A stretch of DNA of 64,000 nt from Chrysaora quinquecirrha (GCA_014526335.1 JACTAT010000341.1:648433-712432), one strand, 5' to 3'; shown: positions 22,501 to 33,816, counted from the stretch's first letter. Notes: generated from the sequence alone by a model not told the origin. Made by a program: numbers and translations.

Positions 22501-24480
22501 ATTTTTCTTCGCTATTAGGTCTTCACAATTTTGTACTATTTTCTGGTTTTCTACATGTAATCCCATTTCTATAAACTCTTCAGTAATATCCTGATGTATA
22601 GACATTCCAGAGGATATTGTTGATCTTGACTTTCTTTGGTTGTCAACATGAACCCTGGGAATATCCTGCTCATCTACAAAGGCTATAGCTGTGCTGTTAG
22701 GTTTTGGTGGTAGCATTGCACCTGTACATTTATCCAATGTTTGTTGATAAATTGGACGGTATAATTTTTTCTGTTCACAAGAAAGTTTAAATCTAGTATC
22801 ACACAAGTCTGTTCCAAGTTTTTCTATTAATTCTTTCCTTTCAATGATGGTCTTATCATGGGATTCTCCTGCCTCATTCAGTTTTGCAATCAGCCTTTGC
22901 TTGCTAACAGTAACACCATATACTGATAATCGTTGGTATGCCTGAAATTGAAATGTAACCTTTTATTTCAGATACTTTTATCAAATATAGCTAAAGTAAA
23001 AATTTGAGTTAAACCAAAAACAAAAGTGTGATAGTACCCATGTCTAGTAACTTAGCATATATTGTCTTTAAATCTTTGCAGGGGAGAAGTTCAAGATGGT
23101 AAGACTGATGTTTCAAAACAGAGTTACAAAGAACTGCAGAAAGCATTTCGGGACTGCTTTGGCAAATTGTCATCTCTAAGAACTTTATTTACAAATGTTC
23201 CCCTATTAGCTCTTACAGCAACAGCAAATAAGCAGACAGAGAAGAAGATAGTGAAATCATTGGCAATGAAGAACTTCACAATGATACGGGTTAGTCCAAA
23301 TAGACTTAATATCAGGTTATGTTGCATAAAACTTTCCAAATATGACCCTTCAGTTCTGAGTTGGGTGGTGGATGGTTTGAAAGCTGAAAGGAATACATTT
23401 CCAAAGACAATTATTTACTGTCAGTCTATAGAAAAGGTCTCTGAAGTGTTTGTGTTCATAAAGGATGAGCTTGGCAAATATGCATATCTGAAAGAAGATG
23501 AAGGTCTAGATGATTTATTAATTGGCATGTTTCACCGTAAGACTCTTGAGAAGCACAAACAAAGAATTATAAATGATTTATCTGTTCCAGATGGATCTTG
23601 TCGAGTCGTAGTTGCAACAACTTCACTTGGAATGGGAGTTGATATAAGGGATTTGCGTTATATCATTCATTATGGATCTCCAAGGAACATAGAGGAATTC
23701 ATACAAGGCATGGGTCGTGCTGGTAGAGATAACAAAGAATCTAACAGCATTTTGTTTTTTACTGGGAGGCAACTTGAAAATGCCTCTCAAGAAATGAAAA
23801 CCTTTGCAAAAGCAGGCAATCAATGCTTACGGACAGCATTGTATGGTAATTATACAACATCTCAGATAAAAAGACCAGATTTGAAACACCTGTGCTGTTC
23901 TTTCTGTCACAAATCATGTTTGTGTGAGGAAGACAGGACCTGCCAGAAGAGCATACCAGTATACGAGGAAGAAAAGTCTGAAGCTCTGTTTGAAGAAATA
24001 AGACAAGCATCAAAGGAAGAAAAAGAGCTATTTTATGGTGTTCTACTTGATTATAAATCAAGGGTTGAGAAAGCAACGGAGAACTGCCATTTATTTACGA
24101 ACATGGAATACATAACTGGTTTATCGGAGAGAACAATTACAGATGTGGCTGAAAAAACTAATTTCATCAACACTGTCGAATTTGTAACAAGCAACACTTT
24201 GGTTATATCAGAAAAGCATGCAGGTGAGATAATTCTAGTCTTACAGGAAATATTTGAAGACATCACTGAAGATGAGATAAAGAAAGCAAAACAGCTGTGT
24301 TCAGGTGGTCTGACATTATTGCAGAAAAGCTCTGCTTCTCTTCCTGTATTTGAGTTCAATGATTCAGACTTTGAATTGGAATCTGTTACCAGTGATATTG
24401 AAAGTCATTACAACTTTGATGATGTTGAAAGTATTGGAGAGGAGTTTGAATGCCTTGAACTTTCCTATGATGATAATTAG
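19541..24480 (+). CDS. RecQ-like SF2 helicase of AcademH, exons 19541-20030 and 23082-24480
   Basis: ATP-dependent 3'-5' helicase of the RecQ type, presumably aiding unwinding or repair during transposition. Exon 1 (ATG 19541, MEEALKVAVG) holds the Q-motif region (ELSTQQFEIL), Walker A (LPTGHGKS), motif Ia (VISPLLAIM) and, after a one-base frameshift at about 19967 in a CCC run, the DEAH box (VADEAHCVPAW). Donor TG|GTAAGC is at 20031 and acceptor TTTGCAG ends at 23081, giving a phase-2 join that restores WGEVQDG. Exon 2 has motif III (LALTATAN), IV (TIIYCQS), V (ATTSLGMGVDI), VI (QGMGRAGRD) and the Cys cluster of the RecQ zinc domain (CCSFCHKSC). Length is about 629 residues. The intron contains exons 3-5 of the antisense transposase. 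It is not a host RECQ gene, because it lies wholly within the TIRs. Confidence 0.88.
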
Positions 24481-25708
24481 ATGTGTATAAATTGTACCTG
24501 CAAACTGGATCTAGTAGAAGAATATAGTAATAACATATTCTTACTCGCTTTTTTGCTCCACTGTGGTGAAGGATGAATGAGATTCTGTATGCAAGTGCAG
24601 ACAGAAAGGGGCATCTGGCTCTCATCAAAATGCTAATTGCCATTGCAATATTTGGGTCACTTGTGTCAGTTGATTTCCCTTCCAAAATTTTTTTCTTTCT
24701 TCGTCGAGATATTGTAATGTTTTTCATGAACATATGTATAAAGGGTGATCTAGCTTTCAGCTCATTCACAATAGCACTGTTACTTATAGTCAACAAATCA
24801 GATGTTTGAATCTTTGCTAAAATGCTTGTATCTTTGGAGCTCACAATTTTTGAAGTTTCATTTTGTATCCTATTTTCAACCCAGGTAGTCAGCTGTGGAC
24901 CACACTCACGATCATCTGCTAGTTTATTTATTGCAGCCTTTATATTTCCTGTTGTCAGTGATTTTATAATTTCAGAAATTCCACTTGATTGTATTGGCTT
25001 CTCTTTTATACCAGAAGGATAGTCAATTTTAACCTTGAGAAAAAACATTGTAATTAGTTTAAATATTAATTGCCTTGGCAGATGTCAAGCAGAGTGGATA
25101 AATTTACATATAAATATTGTATTTTAAAAAATGTGTATACCAGATGGAGAGGGAAAGAAAAAAAATGCCGGTTTTTAATACAAGAAAGTTTTTTCAATAA
25201 AGTTACCTGTACAATTCCACCTGTACTTTTTGAGGATCGTGATCTGCATCTTGGGGCTTCTTCAACCATACAGCTGTCCGTTTCAGTTTGGAAAGGCAAT
25301 ATTGATGGCTTGTTTTCATCTTCAGTTGCAGTACAGATATAGAATCCTTCCAACTTTGGGCTTTCGTGAACCTGTAATTTCGGTAAGATTGATCGGGGGA
25401 CAAAGTTGAAAGGGCGTAATGGGTTCAAATCTGTCCTTGGCCTAGGTTCATGAGGCGACTTACAGCAACGCTTCGTTCTAACAGCAGCATCTTCATCTAC
25501 AAGAATTTCTTCTTGTGTTTTTATACGTTCTTGAAACACACTTATTTCATCAAGATTCTTACAAAACCTGTTTACTTTCGTGTGGCAACTTTTAGAACAG
25601 TTGAAAAGTGCCCTGCTTTCCAGATTCAAAATCCTTTCCACAAAGTCGACAATTAGAATCGGGAGATGCTTGTGTATAAACTTTTAATGGTGTATCAGCG
25701 TCAGCCAT
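20269..25708 (-). CDS. AcademH transposase (DUF6589-like), five exons
   Basis: Exons on the minus strand, inferred from GT/AG sites and frame continuity: 25708-25207, 25033-24545, 22941-22129, 22009-21728 and 21450-20269. All four introns are phase 0. The total is about 1,090 codons. Exon 1 starts MADADTPLKVY and has a zinc-binding pattern (CRLCGKDF, then CSKSCH) broken by one frameshift near 25630. Exon 3 holds GDNLDFFIKVKH, a likely first Asp block. Exon 4 holds GGDNLTEERAR and FDRLEGLVTKNEDWHA, which I recall as the DUF6589 signature and which probably bears the second Asp. Exon 5 has a C2HC finger (CRYENCLKLF to HEKKCH) and WNRTINRKGGKGRNI. It would catalyse DDD/E cut-and-paste transposition. 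Intron 2 contains helicase exon 2. Confidence 0.82.
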
Positions 25709-25824
25709 GTTTGTCAACCATTACGACCAAAGAACAAAACAAAAGAAGTGATGTGAAGGAAACACGATTTGAAAGCGATTTGCTGTGGTGATATGTGGTG
25801 ATTAATGATTACATGGAATTCCGC

Positions 25825-25946
25825 TTTCCATAATCAGAACGAGACTCTGTTTGGATGGAACCAGAGCCTCGTATTTTGCTCAACTTATTATTATTTTTTT
25901 AATTTTGTTCTGCGGCTCCAATCTTGAGGCTCTGGTACCCAGGGTA
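25825..25946 (-). repeat. Right TIR of AcademH
   Basis: 122 bp exact inverted partner of 19249-19370, with outer end GGTACCCAGGGTA at 25946. Confidence 0.95.
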
Positions 25947-25955
25947 TTGATGTGC
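25947..25955. repeat. Right target-site duplication of AcademH
   Basis: TTGATGTGC, identical to 19240-19248. Confidence 0.93.
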
Positions 25956-27036
25956 GAAATCGTAAATGAATATGACAATCCCTCACAAAATATAGTGAGA
26001 CCAGTTGGAACCTTCTCCAAATATGATTTTGCTTGTTTTTTCGAAGTAAACCATCTGTTCCCCTTCCCTGACAAAGCAATGTTGGTATTAGAATCAACTT
26101 GCACTGTGTATGAGACGCCTGTGAACCGAATTATCAACACAACATTGCTCTGTCGAGGGGAGGAGGCACGGTCTTATAATTTTTGTGAGGGTTTGTAGCA
26201 GCAAGCAGGTAGACCAATATAAGTTGATTTAGAAGGAGAGTAAGTCTTGTCCAATATCATCTACTGTAGTTCAGGTCAGAAAAAAGATGCAATGAGAGGT
26301 TTAAGTAAAAAATAAGTATTTATATTTTAGAAATTTTTCCATTGTGTATCTTTTTGTTCAGGTTTTTTGCTGAAATCAAGCGTTTGTGTAGATTTTTCTA
26401 GAGCAGAATATTTTTGGAACAAGCCAAAAAAAGAGGTAAGGCCAATTTGAGGAAATTCGAAAAACTTAGCAAGCTTTAGGGATGATGAGAAGTAAATACA
26501 CTCATTTTTTACAAGGAAACTTGTAAATTTTATAAGATACTACTACAGAAGCTTTTTTCCTGAAATTCTAGAAACTCTATTGTGATGGACTATAAGGTTA
26601 CCTATAAAATCTAAGAAATTATTTTTTTACTGCGTCTTTAATATCAGTCATAACAAGTTTTTGACTTTAACATTGAATACTACACTTGTGGCCCCTTTTT
26701 GGACATAGATATGATGTACAACACTGTAGGCATTACAGAAGTATTTCTCTCCCAAATTCTTTTGTTTTGTCATGGGTTGTGGATCTTGGTTGAAGGATAT
26801 CGAACAATGGACTTGGGACAAGTCTAATTTAGTACTCTGGACATAAGTTTGTACTTAAATAGAATATAATTATAAGTTAAAAAATTATAGTGATTAGTTT
26901 AAAACAAATGATTACGCCAAAGTTTTGCATAAAAGTAAGATTAATCATTTGTTAAAGACAAGTAGGTATGCGCCAATTAATCACTGACTTGACTGGAAAC
27001 AATGTATATGTATTTACTTAAGTTAAAGGAGTAAAT
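25956..27036. other. Right flank of AcademH, open frames of unknown origin
   Basis: Immediately after the duplicated target, both strands stay open for about 200 bp. The plus strand reads CEIVNEYDNPSQNIV and FPFPDKAMLVLES before a stop at 26198. The minus strand reads GVSYTVQVDSNTN and SGKGNRWFTSKKQAK. Joining the two flanks at the 9 bp target keeps the plus frame open for about 95 codons. I recognise neither frame. From 26200 to 27036 nothing is recognisable apart from AT-rich sequence. Confidence 0.35.
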
Positions 27037-29698
27037 ATGCCAAGAGCAGATGGAAGGAAAAAATCAAAACAAAAGGCTCTAGAGAAGGCGGCCAGCAATA
27101 CAATGAAACAAACTACATTGTTAAGCAAAACTAATAAAAATGAGATAGAAGGCACTGAAACTACAAAAGAGGCACTGCTTCTATTAGAAAATGATGACAG
27201 CAACGCCCCCTTGCTAATATTGCCCTATCCGGAAGTTTATGTGAAAGCGAAAGTATCCCACCATTTCTAGAAGAAGCTACAGCATTTCCCAAAAAAGAAG
27301 TTAGTACCAAAAAGCTGGATGATTCTACAAAAATTGACCTTCAAGAAGAAACCCAAGGGGGAAAGAAAACACTGGCATCGTTTGCCATTGTGTCATCTGA
27401 AACGAAGGATGAAGAGATAACGGTAAAACTGAAACATTCGGAATTCAGGTTTTCAAAACCAGTATCTCTGATGCACAAAATTAAATCTGTCCCTGGTGAT
27501 GTTGCAAAAGGAAACAAGCCAATGAAAAGACAGACCACCAACACGCCCTCAGAGCAATGTAATGGAGTTTGCTGCATGGAAGATGGTTATCATCCTACCC
27601 AAGCCAAAATACAGGACACCTCCATAAAGCAGGTGATGGGCAAAGGAAACAATGCAAGAACACGACTTTGTCCATTATCAATTTTTTAAATATATGGATG
27701 GCTGACATATTGTAAAACAAAAGGCTCAGTTTCGTGTTATTTTTGCAAAACAGCAACATCTGAAAAATTTTTAACCTTTAGCCACTGTGCAGAGGTAGCT
27801 TTCATATCTGGGGACTTCTGTAATTGGAAAAAGTGTTACGAGAAGCATGCTAAACATGCAGAGAGCATCAGCCATGGGGAAGCTATGGATAAAGTGATGG
27901 CATGGAGGAATCGAAAAATGAATATAGCAGATGCCTTGAATGAGGATTCTAAGAGTAAGCAAGGAGTAAGTAAAATGTGTCTATTGAAGCAGCTCTCTTC
28001 TCTAAGATTTTGGCACGACAAGGCATGGCTATCCGGAGTCACGAGGACTTTGACAGAAATCTGATGCAGCTTATCAAAACAAGGGCTGAAGATGTACCCG
28101 AATTGAATGAGTTGATTAAAGCTGGTAAATACCTTAGCCCAACAATAGTAAACGAGCAAATAGAAATATTGGGAAATTTGGTGCTAAAGTCAGTCTTGGA
28201 AGATATCGAAAATAATTCTGGCTTCTATGGATTAATAGCTGACGAGTCTCGAGACATCAGCAATAAAGAACAGTTGGCTTGTGTTATTCCTTGGGTTTCA
28301 AATTCAGACTTCTCTGTTCATGAAGATTTCATGTAATATATGAGATTTCCAAACCAGATGCAGAAACAATAACCAATTCCATAAAAGATGTTCTTTTAAG
28401 GTGTAATTTACCTTTGATAAATTGTCGCTGGCAGGCTTATGATGGCGCTTCAACGATGAGTGGCCATTTGACTGGTGTTGGTGCAAGGATCCAGCAAGAG
28501 GTTCCAATTGCCTACAGAATCCATTGCGCTAATCATAGATTAGATTTCGCACTTAAAGGTGCAAGGGATTCAAGGATATTGCAGGACACATAAGACTTTG
28601 TCCAAGACTTTTCCATTTTTATTTGTAATTCCCCAAGCAGAATGGCCAAGTTTGAAACGATTGCTGCAGAGATGAATCCAAATGAAATCGTTAAAGGTCT
28701 TCATTCATTGTGCCCAACTCGGTGGGCGGTAAGAACTAAATCTATTTGGGCAATCATTGAGAATTACACCCCTTTAGGAGCTACACTTTTTAGCATTGCC
28801 GAAGAAACCTCAACAAAAGATGTTTGCGACAAAGCCCTCAGATTGGCCGACAAGTTAGGGAAATTCAAAATATTTTTTACCTTGCACATGGCATTTAACT
28901 TATTCAGTGTTGCTGAGCAGGTTGCGACAACTCTGCAGAGTAAACAGAACACTGTACAAATTAAAATAAAATGCATCAATTTGCTTAAAGTAATTTTGAA
29001 ACAACAGAGAGTGGATTTTCTCACATTTTATGAAAGTGTGTGTTCGAAAGCTATGCTCCAGCCGACCCTGCCACGTCAGAGAGGACTCCCTACATGGCTG
29101 AGAGATGGAGGTGCCGAGAATTACCAGTTTTCTGATCCAGAGTCATTCTACAGATCACAATTCTATGAAGCTGTTGATTCATGGCTAGTCGAAATAGCTA
29201 CAAGATTCGACGAAGTATTTTATGCACCTCTGGAGAATATTGAGAAAGTTCTCTTGGATGCTGCAAATGGACGTGATTTTGAGTTTATTGATGAAGTGAA
29301 GAACAGATACAAAACTGACGTCGATTTTTCCCAGGTTTTACCACAGCTGAAGCTGCTGCCAGCAATAATAAAATGCTCTGCTCCACAAATAAAGGCCGTT
29401 ACAGCAATTGATACAATTGTAGACATTGTCTCCAAGAGTAGGAAAGAGCACCCACGTCTTTCTGAAGTCACTAAGCTTCTTACTGTGTATCTGTCTTCTG
29501 CTTCAGCTGAAAGATCTTTTTCTACCCAAAGAAGAATAAAAAGTTACAGCTGAAGCACTATGTCAGAAAGGAGATGCAAAAATTTAATGATGCTTTGTTC
29601 TCATCAACCTATAACTGATAATATCGACCTGAAAAGAAATGCAAAAGAACTTGTAGACCGCAATAGTAATCGCAAAGTGCATTTCGGTAAATTCTAAA
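27037..29698 (+). pseudogene. hAT transposase, TTF/ZMYM1-like, decayed
   Basis: Plus-strand fragments in shifting frames make one hAT transposase of the TTF-zinc-finger type. A basic N-terminus (MPRADGRKKSKQKALEKA) is followed by a TTF-like finger near 27745 (CKTATSEKFLTFSHC, FCNWKKCYEKH). The DUF4371-like core at 27977-28336 has ILARQGMAIRSHED and IADESRDISNKEQLA (first Asp), then QAYDGASTMSGHLTGV (second Asp region) and IHCANHRLDFAL. The hAT dimerisation domain at 29440-29698 has KLLTVYLSSASAERSFS (Glu block), RNAKELVDRNSNR and a final HFGKF stop. At least four stops or frameshifts are present (near 27270, 27690, 27960, 28335, 28590 and 29553). Terminal repeats were not delimited. Confidence 0.85.
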
Positions 29699-30086
29699 AG
29701 TGATAGATTTTGCAATTTGCTTGTGATTTGTGCATGTGGCGTTGTCGTAAGAACACATGACACTAGATTTTCTAATGGAAATAATAATAGATAGGACTTC
29801 AATTTTGGTTGCAGTTGTTCTTTCTGTTGCCAAAATCTTGGCGTTTAGTTTTTTTGGTATTTAGTTTTTTTCTTCCGAAACTCATTCTAAACTTAATATC
29901 TTAGCTAATTTGCTATATTAGTTGAATTTATTTGTTGTTGCAATACATCAAAAGTTGAATTGAAAAATTGAAATTACAGCTTGAAAGGCAAAGTACGACC
30001 ACCAACTGCCTTGGAAAATATGTTAATATAATTAAGAATTTTAGTCCAAAAGAGGCTACGAGAGCCAAAGTAGCTGCTTCTATATT
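29699..30086. other. 3' flank of the hAT gene, no gene seen
   Basis: AT-rich non-coding sequence, presumably the 3' untranslated and terminal part of the hAT element. No coding signal. Confidence 0.4.
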
Positions 30087-30125
30087 CAAAATTTGCCGCA
30101 GGAGCATGCCCCCAGACCCCCCTAA
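30087..30125 (+). repeat. G/C-rich dispersed repeat word, copy 1
   Basis: Holds GGAGCATGCCCCCAGACCCC preceded by CAAAATTTGCCGCA. An inverted copy lies at 60351-60395 inside another element. This high-GC patch stands out from its surroundings and is probably the terminal or subterminal part of a hAT family. Confidence 0.7.
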
Positions 30126-30132
30126 GAGACTA

Positions 30133-30279
30133 AGGATTACGTAATGATTGGCGAGGATTAGTTAATGATGTTGAGGATTAGGTGAGGATTAGGTAATGAT
30201 TAGCAAGGATTAGTTAAGGATTAGTTAATGATTAGTTTGGATTAGCAAGGATTATTTAATGATTAGTGAGGATTAGGTA
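30133..30279. repeat. 10-11 bp GATTAG minisatellite, left part
   Basis: A direct array of 10-11 bp units of the form GATTAG-N-NAA-T/G (for example GATTAGCAAG and GATTAGTTAAG). It is cut at GGTA (30276-30279) by LINE copy B and resumes with GGTAATGATT at 36571. Confidence 0.92.
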
Positions 30280-30361
30280 CTGAGACGTGTTGGAGTGCGG
30301 ATGTGTGTTTTGGCCTTGCTAACGGGAAACGCAATTTACATTAAATCTATCAAAACTAGCC

Positions 30362-31709
30362 ATGAATAGTGAAGAAACAAATGTGAAGAAAATTGTTAAA
30401 GCCCTGGAAAGATTAAAGAAGAAACATATTGGGCAATATCTTGATAACATCCCTGAAGTCTGCAACATTGAGCATGGTTGGCAACGAGAAACCACATTGA
30501 TTGCGATTGTGACAGCAAAAAAGCCAGGCCTTATTGATGAAACAGTGGTTAAAAATGAAGTTTCATATCGTATAACCAACACACCAATGGTTGTAATTCA
30601 TGAAAATATTGGCAATACCGTAAGTGCATGCACACAGACGGACTGCCATGAAACAATTCGGAATGATGAATTGCGGGCATTGCAGACACAATTTCTAGAA
30701 TTCAAGCGCTATACATTTGATTAAGTGGCAACATTAAGATCAAAGAAATCTACAGATGAGGATAACTATCTCAAACCATTGATTCATAGCATGGAGACTC
30801 AGATAGTATCTTTTGAACGCCAACTGGAAAATAAGCAGCGCATTATTGAGCAACTTATTGCTGGGTCTAAACAAATCCACCCAGAAGTAAACAGAAGCCC
30901 AATAGGAATTAATGAGTGAAGTTGAAAGGAAACAAAGGAAAAGAAACTGCCGCAAAAGGGCATGAAACAAAGTAGAAATCAGATGAGACGTCTAACAAAA
31001 CAATTGAAAAAAAGACGCCAATATCAATAACATTGTAGTCGTAGAACGCAATGACAAAAGCAACAACAGAAACAATGGGAAATGAGGAGAAAGTAACAGT
31101 AGAGGAACCGGAGAGGAGAATGAGGTTGTAGTCGTGGAACGAAATGGGAAAAGCAACAAGAAAAACAATTGGAAAAGAGGAGAAAGTAACAATAAGGCAA
31201 AACAACAATAAGAAAATAAAAGAAAGTTAAAGATCACGGTAATTGGGAATTCTCAAGTACGATACTTAGAGGGGACCAAACTTTCCAATCAACATCACGA
31301 AGTACAAGTAATTGCCGACCATGGAGCCAAGATTGCCAGGATGAAAAATCGGAGGAGGGTGCAGCCAGACTCGGACATAATTATCGTACATGATGGAACT
31401 AACAGCTTAGAAATAAAAACACCAGAAGCACTGTTAGAAGAAATAATGGAAACCTTGGAAAATATCAAAAATGGAAACAAACAAGCACAGGTTGTATTCT
31501 CTTTCATTTTTAAAAGAAGGGATAAACTCCATTTAAATGCAAAAGTTATCCAAACAAATAAGATTTTAAAGGACAAGCTTTCACTTGATTTTATAGATAA
31601 TGATAATATTTTATTTAATAATTTAGCATTAGACAGGCTGCACATTAACCAAGGGGGCTTAAGAAAATTCGCGGGCAATATAATTAAATATATTAAATTT
31701 TTCCAATAG
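30362..31709 (+). pseudogene. LINE copy B ORF1 with SGNH hydrolase
   Basis: ATG at 30362 (MNSEETNVKKIVKALERL). The frame reaches TAA at 30724 and continues in phase to 30919 (coiled coil SMETQIVSFERQLENKQRII). It then passes through a basic Asn/Lys-rich linker made of a tandem repeat (31033-31196) and enters the SGNH domain at about 31225: VIGNSQVRYL (the Ser block, Asp replaced by Asn), VHDGTNSLE (third block) and LDRLHIN (Asp-x-x-His block), ending at 31709. The Gly-Asn-Ser variant and the stops suggest loss of activity. Domain order is as in copies A and C. Confidence 0.83.
31033..31196 (+). repeat. 88 bp tandem repeat in the ORF1 linker
   Basis: Two copies of a purine-rich unit beginning GTAGTCG and containing GAACGNAATGNNAAAAGCAAC and GAGGAGAAAGTAAC. 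They encode a duplicated VVVERN-type basic, Asn-rich linker. Confidence 0.75.
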
Positions 31710-31799
31710 AGATTCTCGGGATCAAAATTCCAAAACACAAGCGATCATGCATGTGATCCGACGAGTACAAAAGGTTGAAAAGGATTAAAATTTGCAACT

Positions 31800-32260
31800 T
31801 TGAATACCGTATCACAAGAAGCAGGGGACACAGACAAGGATAATGAATCTGGGGATGATGAAGATACCCAACAACCAAGGACACCAAAAAACATGGGTGA
31901 CATGAGAAGGTCCATGATAAAGCACCTTCAAGAAAAAGAAATTCCAAGCTGTCAAAGCATGTTTCCACTGAGGCACAGCTTTTGGACCTGGCTAAGGAAG
32001 AGTTAGCCACGAAGAGAAAGGCCATTGACAAGATGGAAGAAGCTGATAAACGCTCTGAAGAGGCAATAAAAGAAATTTCAAATAATGCAAAAAGTTTGAC
32101 TGCTGCAATATCTGGTGGTTTTAACTTACTTCAAGGTCTCCTTGCTCCAAGCCCTCCTGTCTATCAGCAACAATATGTACAACGTGGTCCATGTTGGCCC
32201 AATTATGTGCAACAAGGACAGCAGAATAATAATGATGCAATCTCATATACAGAGCTTTAA
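31800..32260 (+). pseudogene. Harbinger Myb/SANT-like protein, C-terminal part
   Basis: Two frames (31800-32006 and 31982-32260) overlap and form one C-terminus: MRRSMIKHLQEKE, then LAKEELATKRKAIDKMEEAD and ISGGFNLLQGLL. This is the coiled tail typical of the Harbinger-encoded Myb-like protein that helps load the transposase. The DNA-binding trihelix is absent because the element is truncated on this side. A one-base shift lies near 31970. Confidence 0.7.
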
Positions 32261-32520
32261 GTAAAGAAAACTAGTATAACTTTACACTATGAACATTTTA
32301 TTAAAATTGATTAACATGAATTATGGAAAACTGGGGATTAACAAACTCAGTGATTATCAATATCAAACTCTTAGCTATTAACAAACTTGATTATTAATAA
32401 CTTAGTTATCAGTAAACTTAGCAATGATTAAACTAAATATTTAGATGGTGTCTTACCATTTTACTATGTTCTTTCTGTCTGTTGTAACTAAACTTATATT
32501 AGTTTTTCATTAACTTTCTG

Positions 32521-33816
32521 CTAGCCCTCAAAGTAGTCTGTATAAATCTTTCGAATTTTCTTTCCTGTTGATTCATCATTGTTTCCAAGAGTGTACCTGT
32601 TTCCTAAAAGAGGAGGCTGGAATTCAAGATCTTGCTGTATTGCATTGTTGACACTCTCATCTGCAACTTTTTCATTTTGCAACTCACAAAAGTTGTGCAA
32701 AACAAAGCAGGCATAAATAACATAAGGCAAATCTGGCGTGCAAACATCCATCTCGCGTAGTATACCAAACCTTCCTTTTAACCTTCCAAAAGCACACTCA
32801 ATGACAATTCTTGCAGATGACAAGCGCCATCCAAAAAATTGTTCTTGTATCACATTGCCACCACCAGCATATTCTTTCATTAAGTATGGAAGAAGTGGGT
32901 ATGCTGGGTCACCCAAAATGCAAATGGGAACCAGATCTTGATCATCAACAATCTCTCTTGGGCAACTGGGTATTTCACCACTTCTCAGCATTTCATTTAT
33001 TTTTGAATTTGAAAACATTCTGGCATCATGAACACTTCCAGGCCACTTTACTACAACATCTGAAAAACAGTATTGGTAGTCGCAAGTGGCCTGAATGTTC
33101 AATGAAAACCTGTTTTTCTGTTTAAGTAATCAGTTGGACTGGTCTGTGGTTTTTTGATAAACACATGTATACCATCAACAGCCCCAATACACTGAGGGAA
33201 GCCATGTCTTTGCTCAAAGTTTCTTGCTGACTTTCTCACTTCAGCTTCAGTCTTGGGTAGTTTATTTACAATGGACCCAGATGTATGCTTATTGCTGAAC
33301 ATACATTCCTTACTATTTTTGAAACAGATGCTCTGGATATCCCTAAAGCATTTGCGACTTTCCTGTATCTTCCTTCATCACTTAGGTAATACAAAGTCAC
33401 AGCAACTTGTTTTTCTACGGAGATAGCTTGACGTAAATGTGTGTTTTGCTTTTTAATGAAGGGTTGCAGCTTATCGTACAGAATGTAAAAACTTTCTCTG
33501 CTCATGCGAAAGTTATCTTACCATTCCTCAGGAACAACAATGTTCCTTTCAAAATTATACCACCAAGCATCAGTTCTGCCTGGTCTAACCCAAAATCTTC
33601 GATTTACAGCTTGTCTCCTCGTTGAGCTTAGGGCCCTGTGAATTCTTGTGATTTTAAGTGAACTAGACTGTATTTCCTCATGTAACAATCTTCTTCGTCG
33701 TCTGTGTGCGTGTATCACTGAAACAGCCAAAACAGCTTGTAGATTTTCAGCTGCAGCCAATGTAAATAAAAGCGAAAGCAAAGAACAGGCAATTTTTTCT
33801 TGGTTTCATCGTCCAT
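32521..33816 (-). pseudogene. Harbinger transposase (HARBI1-like, DDE_4)
   Basis: From the minus-strand ATG at 33816 to the stop at 32521, about 430 codons in three or four frames. The N-terminal half has NRRFWVRPGRTD and an HTH-like region (KVANALGISRASVSKIV). The catalytic core reads GAVDGIHVFIKKP (first Asp), [25 protein letters not shown] (second Asp) and [15 protein letters not shown] (Glu), then VLHNFCE. All three acidic residues survive. Frameshifts lie near 33510, 33280 and 33100, so the copy is dead. HARBI1 itself is a domesticated host relative, but the adjacent Harbinger end sequence makes a transposon origin certain here. Confidence 0.88.

Larger units (their letters stand above)
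19249..25946. mobile_element. AcademH-type DNA transposon with complete ends, 6.7 kb
   Basis: A 6,698 bp element with 122 bp terminal inverted repeats that I read as identical throughout, flanked by the perfect 9 bp direct repeat TTGATGTGC. Inside are a RecQ-like SF2 helicase (plus strand, two exons) and a transposase with a DUF6589-like C-terminal half (minus strand, five exons). Their exons interleave. Academ elements encoding a helicase instead of the XPG nuclease have been described as AcademH in animals and fungi, and this copy fits that description. Identical TIRs imply recent insertion. Each gene carries one apparent single-base frameshift, so this copy may be newly dead or the assembly may hold homopolymer errors. 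Confidence 0.88.

Noticed and set aside
19541..24480. Host RecQ helicase gene
   Set aside because: It lies entirely between identical 122 bp TIRs with a 9 bp duplication and shares the element with a transposase; it is transposon-encoded.
30133..30279. CRISPR-like repeat-spacer array
   Set aside because: Units of 10-11 bp are contiguous and degenerate, with no unique spacers, in a eukaryotic TE context.
32521..33816. Domesticated HARBI1-type host gene
   Set aside because: Several frameshifts, and it is attached to a Harbinger right end and a Myb-like partner.
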